This document shows, in pieces, positions 33,643-41,007 of a stretch of 44,358 bases of DNA. The stretch is from Saprospiraceae bacterium (GTDB lineage Bacteria; Bacteroidota; Bacteroidia; Chitinophagales; Saprospiraceae). A program made the translations under genes and the position numbers. The stretch's first letter is position 1; every line of letters begins with the position of its first letter. The notes beneath the pieces are model-generated. The model had not been told where the DNA came from, searched no databases, and worked only from the letters and a program-made list of their open reading frames with translations. The stretch is from contig JAIBCG010000023.1 in assembly GCA_019694295.1 (NCBI GenBank), forward strand, positions 1-44,358, given 5' to 3'.

Positions 33643-35842
33643 GAATTTCAATATACCTATTGAGGACGTTTCACTTTCCTCAATCATTTATAATATCAAA
33701 TCCGGCACTTACCACGATAGCATAAATGCTATTCGTATGGCCAAAGGTATGGGTAAACCCGAAAGAGCAGACCAACTCAAAAAAGAGCTTTTGGCGTTCA
33801 CTCCTTCAGCTACTTTTAAAGAAGGCAGAAAAAAAGAATTACTCACCGCTTACAGCGGTTGCGTTCATCTTGATTTTGATAAACTTACACCCGAAGAATT
33901 ACAACAGGCTTTTGACCTTACGGTCAAAATACCTTTCACTTATGCTTGTTTCACAAGCCCAAGTGGTGACGGATTGAAAGTATTTATCAAAGTAAATACA
34001 GACCAAGAAATCCACGAACAAGCATATAAGCAAGTACAAGCCTTTTATGAAAAGGAAATAGGTATTGAAGCCGACCCAAAATGTAAGGACATTACAAGGC
34101 TTTGTTTTGTGTCTAACGACCCAAACGCCTTTTTAAATGAAAGTGCAAGCATTTTTGAAATTGCTTTGCAGGAGCAAGCTCCTTTAAGCGAACCTCTTTT
34201 TGAGCAAGCTCAAAATTCGTTCAATACCATTTTTGATGAATGTGTTAGTTTCACTAACAACATTATGACCTACAATAATGGCAACCGCAACAATTATTTA
34301 TATCAATTGGCTTGTAATTGCAATCGCAGAGGTATTCCACACCAAGAAACAGAACATTTGATTACATCAAATTTCTACCACGAAGACCAAACCGAGATAC
34401 GCAAGTCAATTGAAAGTGCCTATCAAAATAATGCAGCAGAGTTTGGCAAGTTTGCAAACCTTGCAGGTTCGCAGAAAAAAGAAATCACAAACGACACCAC
34501 AAAAGACTATCTCAAAACAACGCCTACCATTCCAATAGAAGCCATCAACTTGATGCCCGATTTATTCCGAGAAGGTGCAAGAGCATTTGAAAACGACCCA
34601 AGAAAAAGAGATGTTTTCCTAACCAGTGCTTTATGTATCATTAGTGGTTGCTTGCCTGATGTTCAAGGCGTATATCATCAAGAAAGAGTGTATCCGCATT
34701 TATTTTCGTTCATTATTGCTCCAGCTGCAAGTGGAAAGGGCGTTTTAAAAAATGCCAAAAGGTTAGGCGATAAAATCCACGAAAGATTGGTTGAAAGCAG
34801 TAAGCAAGCCAAAGACCAACACGAAAATGAAATGATTGAATACAAAGCCCAATTAAGCAAGCGTAAGAAAGACGACCCAATTCCAGAAAAACCAAAAGAG
34901 CCAGTTTTCAAATTATTATTCATTCCTGCCGATTGCAGTCAAGCAATGATGATGCAAATTCTTCAAGACAATGACGGCAAAGGTATTATTTGCGAAACAG
35001 AAGCAGACGCAATGAGTGGAGCAAACAAGCAAGATTGGGGCAATTATTCACACATAATGAGAGCAGCTTTTCATCACGAAAAAATATCAGCAGCAAGAAA
35101 AACAAACAGAGAGCTTTTAGAAATAAAACACCCACAATTGGCGGTGGCCTTGTCAGGCACACCTGCCCAAGTACCAAAGCTAATAGCTTCGGCAGAAGAT
35201 GGATTGTTTAGCCGATTTCTTTTCTATGCTTTCAAAAATGAAATTGTTTGGCAAGACCCATCACCAAGACCAGGCGGAATTGTTTATAACGACCATTTTG
35301 AAGCATTATCAAATGAAGTGCTAAAGATTGTTGATTTCCTAAACCAGTACCCGACAGAAGTATTTTTAACCCAAGAGCAATGGGATAAATTCAATCAAAT
35401 TTTTTTCGACAAGCTCAAAAACGTAGTGATTTTTACTGGTGAAGATGCGGCAAGTGTAGTTTTTCGTTTGGGCTTAATTCTGTACCGTTTTTGTATGATT
35501 TTCACTTCCTTACGGAAGTTTGAAAATGGAGATTGCTCAAAAGATGTTACCTGTACTGATGATGACTTTCAAGCATCTTTGATGCTTTCAGATGTGTATT
35601 TGCAACACAGTCTTTTAATGTTCAACAATCTTGAAGAAAACAAAGACCCTATTCTTTATAAAATGCCAAACAACAAAAAACAGCTTTTAGACCAGCTCCC
35701 ACAAGAGTTCCAACGCAAGGAAGCAGTTGCACTTGGCAAAAAGTTAGGCTTATCCGAAAGGTCAGTTGATGATTTTCTAAATAACTCTGTACCAATGCTT
35801 TTGGAGAAACCAAAGACAGGGTATTATCGAAAAGTACTATAA
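33620..35842 (+). CDS. VirE-N / DUF3987 primase-like protein
   Basis: This 740-residue protein probably helps replicate the element. The N-terminal BT4734/VirE-N-like domain (about 1-200) shows HLDFDK (Asp85, Asp87) and SPSGDGLKVFIKV, as in archaeo-eukaryotic-type primases. The DUF3987 domain (about 330-700) has an NTP-binding loop APAASGKG near residue 380 and ETEADAMSGANKQDWG. It overlaps the upstream HTH gene by 23 nt. The domain naming is by recognition; catalytic function is inferred. No relaxase gene follows. Confidence 0.75.
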   Translation: MTTITTYKNFNIPIEDVSLSSIIYNIKSGTYHDSINAIRMAKGMGKPERADQLKKELLAFTPSATFKEGRKKELLTAYSGCVHLDFDKLTPEELQQAFDLTVKIPFTYACFTSPSGDGLKVFIKVNTDQEIHEQAYKQVQAFYEKEIGIEADPKCKDITRLCFVSNDPNAFLNESASIFEIALQEQAPLSEPLFEQAQNSFNTIFDECVSFTNNIMTYNNGNRNNYLYQLACNCNRRGIPHQETEHLITSNFYHEDQTEIRKSIESAYQNNAAEFGKFANLAGSQKKEITNDTTKDYLKTTPTIPIEAINLMPDLFREGARAFENDPRKRDVFLTSALCIISGCLPDVQGVYHQERVYPHLFSFIIAPAASGKGVLKNAKRLGDKIHERLVESSKQAKDQHENEMIEYKAQLSKRKKDDPIPEKPKEPVFKLLFIPADCSQAMMMQILQDNDGKGIICETEADAMSGANKQDWGNYSHIMRAAFHHEKISAARKTNRELLEIKHPQLAVALSGTPAQVPKLIASAEDGLFSRFLFYAFKNEIVWQDPSPRPGGIVYNDHFEALSNEVLKIVDFLNQYPTEVFLTQEQWDKFNQIFFDKLKNVVIFTGEDAASVVFRLGLILYRFCMIFTSLRKFENGDCSKDVTCTDDDFQASLMLSDVYLQHSLLMFNNLEENKDPILYKMPNNKKQLLDQLPQEFQRKEAVALGKKLGLSERSVDDFLNNSVPMLLEKPKTGYYRKVL

Positions 35843-35858
35843 TCTCAAAATTAATTTG

Positions 35859-35866
35859 TAATTTTG
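35859..35866 (+). promoter_or_regulatory. Promoter -7 box of the R-M locus
   Basis: TAATTTTG matches TAnnTTTG, 20 bases before the ATG of the broken regulator. It marks the start of a transcription unit distinct from the primase gene. Confidence 0.45.
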
Positions 35867-35883
35867 CCAAAACTGTCCAAAAC
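35867..35883 (+). promoter_or_regulatory. CCAAAAC direct repeat, candidate regulator site
   Basis: CCAAAAC-TGT-CCAAAAC, one helical turn apart, sits between the -7 box and the start codon of the XRE gene. It is a plausible self-repression site, as in controller proteins of R-M systems. Confidence 0.4.
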
Positions 35884-35886
35884 ATT

Positions 35887-36192
35887 ATGTCAGACAATTG
35901 GAGTAAAAAATTAGGTTCTATTATTTAAGAGTATCGAGAGGCAAACAATCTCCCTTTAAGGAAAATTGCAGCCAACTTAGACCTTGACCAATCTACTTTA
36001 AGTAAAATTGAAAAAGGCGACCGTAAAGGAAGTATCGAAATGATTCCTGTAGTTGCTAAACTTTTCAATTTAGATTATCAAGGTTTACAGGTGGATATTC
36101 TTAGTGATAAATTACTTGAAGAGAATAAAGACTATCCTCTTCTTAATGAAGCCCTAAAAGAGGCATTAAACAAATTAAAGAGAGCAAAATAA
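35887..36192 (+). pseudogene. XRE-family regulator with an early stop codon
   Basis: From ATG 35887 the frame reads MSDNWSKKLGSII, then TAA at 35926-35928. It continues in frame EYREANNLPLRKIAANLDLDQSTLSKIEKGDRK and on to a stop at 36190-36192, about 101 codons in all. The continuous downstream similarity to an XRE helix-turn-helix shows this was a controller-type regulator; AAA or GAA to TAA would be a single-base change. No ATG, GTG or TTG follows until after the HTH, so no shorter active form is likely. hsdM starts 1 nt after the end. Confidence 0.75.
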
Positions 36193-36193
36193 T

Positions 36194-38388
36194 ATGATAA
36201 CAAAACAACAATTAGGCAATTTCTTATGGGGTATGGCAGACATACTCTACGGTAAAGTAGAAGACTACAAATCATATATTTTGACCTTACTTTTTTACAA
36301 ACGCCTTTCAGACAACTACCCTTGGGAAGAAGAACAATCGGTTCGAGAACTAAAGGAAACCTATGGTTCTGTAAATGAAAAGCAGAAAGAAAAGGCAATA
36401 AAAAATGCCCATAAATTTCAAATCCCTGAAGGTCAGTTTTGGAAAGACATCGCAAAAGCTCCACTGGATGAGAAAAACGAAAAAATAGATATTGCACTAA
36501 ATGCCATTGCAGATGCTAACCCTAAATTAAAAGGGATTATCAATACCGTAAATGGAATGAAGCAGCTCCAGACGGCTCAGGTGGCAAACGATTAGATCCA
36601 AAAATTTTACAGGAATTAATCAACCACCTCGACCCAATGGACCTTTCAAATGCCAATGTTCCATTGGACATTTTGGGTCACGCCTATGAGTATCTTATCA
36701 AACGCTTTGCGGATGAAAATAAAGGTGGCACAGTAGCAGGGCAATTTTATACTCCACCAGAAGTGGTAGAATTAATGGTGCGTTACATTTCGCCTACCAA
36801 TGGTATGCGAGTATATGACCCTACCTGCGGTTCAGGTGGTTTTTTAATCAAAGCAGCCGATTATGTTAAAGAAACCCAAGGCGAGCTAAAAGGCTTACGC
36901 CTTTATGGCCAAGAAACCATTTGGAATACGTGGGCTATTGCCACTATGAACTTGCTTTTACACGGTTTAGAAGGTGAAATAAAACAAGGAGACACTATTC
37001 AAAATCCAAAATTTAAAAATCCTGATGATACCATTGAAACCTTTGATGTGGTATTAGCCAATTTCCCTTTCTCAGTAGAAAACTGGGCAGGAAACGGTAC
37101 GCCTAAAAAGGATAAAAAAGGTAAGGCAGTCCTCAATAATGATGGCTCTCCAAAATACGATTATCCAGCAAAAGACACTTATGTTGACCCATACAACCGT
37201 TTGATTTATGGTACACCCAATTTCACCAATGGGGATTTTGCTTTTTTACAGCACATCATTGCTTCTTTAGAACCCAATGGAATGGCAGGCGTAGTTTGCC
37301 CAAATGGTGTTTTGTTTAAAGGGCAACCCGAAAAAACAGAAGAAGAAGATGGTCAGAACCGTAAAGCAGATGATGATTATTTAATCCGTAGAGGATTTAT
37401 TGAAGGAATTGGCGAAGACAAAAAGAACATTATTGATGCTATTGTAGCCTTGCCCGAAAATGTATTTTATGGCAATACAATTCCTGGTGCAATTGTTTTT
37501 TTCAATAAGAACAAACCCGAAGAACGAAAAGACAAAATTCTAATGGTTTGGGGTGCAAAAGAAGGTTGGTACAAGTCTGAGCCAGACCAAAATGTACTTC
37601 GTCCACAAGATGTAATGAGGTTATTGGTACAGCTTTTAAGCTATGGAGATATTGAAAAAGCCAAAGCCATTATCCCATCACAAGAGCAGCGTTTGTTTGC
37701 TTTGGTAGATGATAATTTAGATTTTAAATTATTAGAAATTGAAGAGAAATACCACGAAGAAGAAGCCGAATTATCAGGTTTACACTCTGATTTACTGCAA
37801 GCAAATGCCTATTTTGAAGCAGAAAATGCAAGTGCAGAACTTAAACTAATAGACGGTACAATAGTAACAGCCACCATACACAAAGGTAAGTTTGAGTTAG
37901 CACTAAAAGACCAACGCAAAACAACCATTCCTGTAAACGAAAAGGGAGAAATAGAAATCCTTTTTGGAGCAGAACAACTATTTAAACTCAAACTAAAAGC
38001 AGGCAACAAAGCATCTATTACCAAGGGCGATATTACGAAACGTGAAAACCGCATTGCCAAGTTAGAAGAACTCTTACTAAAAAAAGAAACGGAAATAGCA
38101 GATGCCAAAGCCGAAGCAGAACGAGAAAAAATAGCCATACAAGTAGTGAGCCAAGAAATGTTAGGTGTATTTGCAGACCCAGTTTTACGCAGAAAGTATT
38201 TTGCAATGGTAGATATGGACGAGCTGATAGAAAACGAATTTAACCTAAACCTACCACGCTATATTGATACCGTAGAACCCGAAAGAGAAATACCCATAGC
38301 AGAAGCCAAAGAAGAACTAACCTCCGCTTTAGAGGCCGAAAAAGAAGCCGAAAAGGAGTTAAACAATTTACTTGAAATTTTGAACTAA
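36194..38388 (+). pseudogene. hsdM: Type I methyltransferase subunit HsdM, frameshifted
   Basis: HsdM is the N6-adenine methyltransferase subunit. The first frame (36194-36595) encodes the N-terminal HsdM domain and ends INTVNGMKQLQTAQVAND. Shifting frame at about 36550 restores WNEAAPDGSGGKRLDP and the rest (to 38388). One missing base (expected GTAGAATGG, seen GTAAATGG) explains it, and the total of 2195 nt is one short of 732 codons. The methylase part has GQFYTPPEVVELM, DPTCGSGGFLI and ANFPFS (a variant of NPPF). The C-terminus is coiled-coil. Reinitiation at ATG 36637 could make a fragment lacking the N-terminal domain. Confidence 0.88.
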
Positions 38389-39713
38389 TGGAAATGAAAG
38401 AAACTAAAATAGGCTTTTGTATTCCTGAATTTGACCCGATTAGGTTGAAAGATTTCTTGTCAAGTAATGATGATGGGAAATGGGGTTCTGACCATAATGG
38501 GGAAAATGATATTGCGGTAGTTAGGAGTACTAATTTCAATGATACAGGTTATTTAGACCTTTCTGATGTGGCTTTACGTACACTTTCGGATGATGACTAC
38601 CAAAAAACGAAGCTATTAGAAAATGATATTGTTATTGAACGTTCTGGTGGTAGTGCCAATCAACCTGTTGGCAGGGTAAGTTTCGTAACCAAGGAAATTG
38701 AAGATACAGGTTTCGGATTTTCTAATTTCATTCAGCGAATTAGAGTTTCAGATGAATACAATGCCAAATACGTTTTCTACTGTTTGTATCACTTGCATAG
38801 TGCTGGTATTACCCAAACAATGCAAACTCAAACCAATGGTATTAGGAATTTAGAATACAGATATTACCTTAATCAAAAACTGCCTAAGCCATCACCAATT
38901 GAACAAACCCAAATAGCCAACTTCCTCAGTGCAGTTGACAAAACCATACAAGCCACTAAAAACAGCATAGCCAAATTAGAGAAGCTCAAAACTTCGCTAA
39001 TGCAAAACCTGCTTACAGGCAAAATGAAACCCGATGGCTCTTGGCGTAAAGAGGATGAGTTTTGGATAGATGATAAATTTGGTAAAGTGCCTAAGGGGTG
39101 GAAAATAAGCTATTTAAAAGACGTTCAAGACATAAATAAGGAATCCCTACCTGCATCAACAGACCCAAACTACACATTAAAATACATCACTATTGAGGCT
39201 GTATTTACAGATAGAATAGATTTTGATAAAGTGCCTGAATATAAATTCTCTGAAGCACCGGGGAGAGCAAGAAGAATCATAAAAAAGGGAGATTTTATTG
39301 TTTCAACAGTTAGACCAAATCTTAAAGGTTTTGCAAGACTTCAAGAAGAAGGAGATAACTGGATATGTTCCACTGGGTTTGCAACCGTTAGTCCAATTGA
39401 AAAACAAGTCAGTAATTTCTATTTTTTTCAAATATTAAGTTTCATCGGAGAAAAACAGTTTGCAAGTTTTATTTCTGGTTCAAATTATCCAGCGGTTACA
39501 GATAGAGATTTTAAGCAGTTAAAGGTATATGAAGCCCCATTTGAGGAGCAAATCGAAATTGCCAATAAAATCGAAAGTGTTGTAACAATTATTAATAAAA
39601 AGCAGAATTCAATTAATCAGTTAGATAAGTTGAAAAAATCCCTAATGCAAAACCTATTAACGGGCAAAGTAAGAATACCCCAAGAAGCATTAAAAAATGA
39701 AAGCAATGGATAA
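38388..39713 (+). CDS. hsdS: Type I specificity subunit HsdS
   Basis: HsdS selects the DNA target for the methylation/restriction complex. The 441-residue protein has two target-recognition domains, at about 15-180 and 230-400. Each is followed by a conserved helix ending KLKTSLMQNLLTGK or KLKKSLMQNLLTGK, giving the usual two-fold repeat. EQTQIANFLSAVDKTI and EQIEIANKIESVVTII also match. The ATG overlaps the hsdM stop by 1 nt. The target sequence cannot be read from the protein. The duplicated helices could allow domain shuffling, although no partner hsdS is present. Confidence 0.92.
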   Translation: MEMKETKIGFCIPEFDPIRLKDFLSSNDDGKWGSDHNGENDIAVVRSTNFNDTGYLDLSDVALRTLSDDDYQKTKLLENDIVIERSGGSANQPVGRVSFVTKEIEDTGFGFSNFIQRIRVSDEYNAKYVFYCLYHLHSAGITQTMQTQTNGIRNLEYRYYLNQKLPKPSPIEQTQIANFLSAVDKTIQATKNSIAKLEKLKTSLMQNLLTGKMKPDGSWRKEDEFWIDDKFGKVPKGWKISYLKDVQDINKESLPASTDPNYTLKYITIEAVFTDRIDFDKVPEYKFSEAPGRARRIIKKGDFIVSTVRPNLKGFARLQEEGDNWICSTGFATVSPIEKQVSNFYFFQILSFIGEKQFASFISGSNYPAVTDRDFKQLKVYEAPFEEQIEIANKIESVVTIINKKQNSINQLDKLKKSLMQNLLTGKVRIPQEALKNESNG

Positions 39714-39742
39714 AGAAAAAGCTATAGCAGTAGCACAAAATG

Positions 39743-39767
39743 AAACCGTGACAAGTCTTCACGGTTT
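39743..39767 (+). repeat. 9-bp inverted repeat after hsdS
   Basis: AAACCGTGA (39743-39751) and TCACGGTTT (39759-39767) form a perfect stem with a 7-base loop, 30 bases past the hsdS stop. No T-run follows, so it may be an mRNA stabiliser rather than a terminator. Confidence 0.5.
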
Positions 39768-39849
39768 GAAAATGCTTCCAATATACTCACAAAGTAACCT
39801 TTTTGTCGTTTCATCTTTGTTAATAAGTTGCACAAAATTGTTAAGAAAG

Positions 39850-39881
39850 TTGGCGGTATGTTTTAAAGTTTTGTATCTTTG
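39850..39881 (+). promoter_or_regulatory. Promoter for the RNA leader and Abi_2 gene
   Basis: TTG (39850-39852), a 21-base spacer and TATCTTTG (39874-39881) make a full Bacteroidota promoter. Start would be near 39887, about 140 nt above the Abi gene. This is one of the best promoters in the window. Confidence 0.65.
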
Positions 39882-39886
39882 CATCG

Positions 39887-40010
39887 GATTTGCCGTTAAA
39901 GCAATTTCGAAAAGCTGTATTTCAGCCTACATTTCAGACAGTAATTTAACTAAAGATAATACACCCTCCAGGCTTACTTCGGTAGCACACTTGGGGGGTC
40001 TTCTCTTTTA
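39887..40010 (+). ncRNA. Candidate small RNA upstream of the Abi_2 gene
   Basis: From the predicted start at about 39887, roughly 120 nt ends in a strong hairpin and a U-rich tract. A small hairpin GCTG-TATTT-CAGC (39914-39926) and a direct repeat ATTTCAG (39919-39925, 39931-39937) lie inside. The order promoter, RNA, terminator, HEPN gene resembles type III toxin-antitoxin loci, where the RNA is the antitoxin. AbiF-family toxins have been reported with such RNAs (from memory). The boundaries and function are inferred. A 110-codon frame across the region shows no protein-like features. Confidence 0.45.
39963..40010 (+). terminator. UUCG-capped hairpin with U-rich tail
   Basis: ACCCTCCAG (39963-39971) pairs with TTGGGGGGT (39991-39999), including two G-U pairs. 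An inner stem GCT(T)AC/GTAGC is capped by TTCG in the very stable C(UUCG)G form. TCTTCTCTTTT follows, about 16 bases before the Abi ATG. It fits an imperfect intrinsic terminator or attenuator. Confidence 0.65.
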
Positions 40011-40025
40011 TAACCCTTTGGCATT

Positions 40026-40973
40026 ATGAGTAAAAGAATTTACCATAAACCGCCAAAGTCTTTCGCAGACCAACTGCAACAGCTCAAAGACCGCAACCTC
40101 ACAGTTGAAGATGATGCTAAGGCATTGTCTATATTAGCCAATATTAGTTATTACAGGCTAAGTGCTTACTTCCTGCCTTATCAATCAAAAAAAGACTGGT
40201 TTGATGATGGCACTACATTCAAACAAATTATTGATACCTATTCCTTTGATAGAGAATTAAGACTTTTAGTTTTTGATTGTATAGAACGCATAGAAGTAGC
40301 CATAAGAACACAGTTTATTTATGGTATGGCTACGCACTATAATGACAGCCACTGGCAAGATAAAAAGCATTATTTCATATCACCTTATTATAACAGCATA
40401 GGAAATTTAGTAGATCCTTATAACGATTTTCAAAATATTATTTCAAGAGCTAAAACAGCAAGAACTCCAGAAGTATTTATTCAACACTATATGGATGAAT
40501 ACTATAAACCGTCCAATCCACCATCTTGGATGTGCTTTGAGTTATTAACTATTGGAGAGATGTCACACCTTTACAGAGGTTTAAGAAACAAAGAAGATAA
40601 AAAAAGAATCGCAAAACCTTTTGATGTTCACTTCAATGTTTTTCTTTCTTGGCTTCACTCGCTTACTTATGTTAGGAATATTTGTGCCCATCATTCTCGC
40701 TTTTGGAACAAAGATTTAGCTGTAGAACCTTCTATTTTACAAAAGCCTGTTGGCCATTGGGTAGGAGCTTCTTACAATAACAATAAACGAGTATTTTATT
40801 TTCTATGCATTTTAAAATACTTGCTAACACGAGTAAACCCGAATAACAGTTTAAAAGAAAAGTTAGTAGCACTATTCAATAAATACCCGAATGTTCCTAT
40901 AAAATATATAGGCATACCTTCAGATGGAAAGGGTAATCTTTTAGACTGGCAAAATGAACCTTTATGGAAATAA
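40026..40973 (+). CDS. Abi_2 (AbiD/AbiF-like) HEPN abortive-infection protein
   Basis: This 315-residue protein belongs to the Abi_2 family, HEPN-fold proteins that act as RNases to halt growth during phage infection. The N-terminal ISYYRLSAYFLPY and FDRELRLLVFDCIERIEVAIR blocks are diagnostic. The HEPN active-site motif Rx4-6H is seen as RNICAH (Arg217-His222) within YVRNICAHHSRFWN. It is intact and lies between hsdS and hsdR. Only 34 nt separate it from hsdR, so they are probably cotranscribed. Its own promoter and RNA leader lie upstream. A single-chain RNase toxin held by the leader RNA is the favoured hypothesis. Confidence 0.88.
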   Translation: MSKRIYHKPPKSFADQLQQLKDRNLTVEDDAKALSILANISYYRLSAYFLPYQSKKDWFDDGTTFKQIIDTYSFDRELRLLVFDCIERIEVAIRTQFIYGMATHYNDSHWQDKKHYFISPYYNSIGNLVDPYNDFQNIISRAKTARTPEVFIQHYMDEYYKPSNPPSWMCFELLTIGEMSHLYRGLRNKEDKKRIAKPFDVHFNVFLSWLHSLTYVRNICAHHSRFWNKDLAVEPSILQKPVGHWVGASYNNNKRVFYFLCILKYLLTRVNPNNSLKEKLVALFNKYPNVPIKYIGIPSDGKGNLLDWQNEPLWK

Positions 40974-41007
40974 TAAGAACAATATTTAAAAAAAACAGTA
41001 TAACAAT

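Noticed and set aside
39872..39900. TTGTATCTTTGCATCGG as a second attachment core
   Set aside because: Only superficially like the mnmE end; the match breaks in the middle and it is explained as a -7 box.
39697..40029. 110-codon frame between hsdS and the Abi gene
   Set aside because: It starts inside hsdS, crosses a hairpin, a promoter and a terminator-like hairpin, and shows no protein-like features; the region is better read as regulatory RNA.
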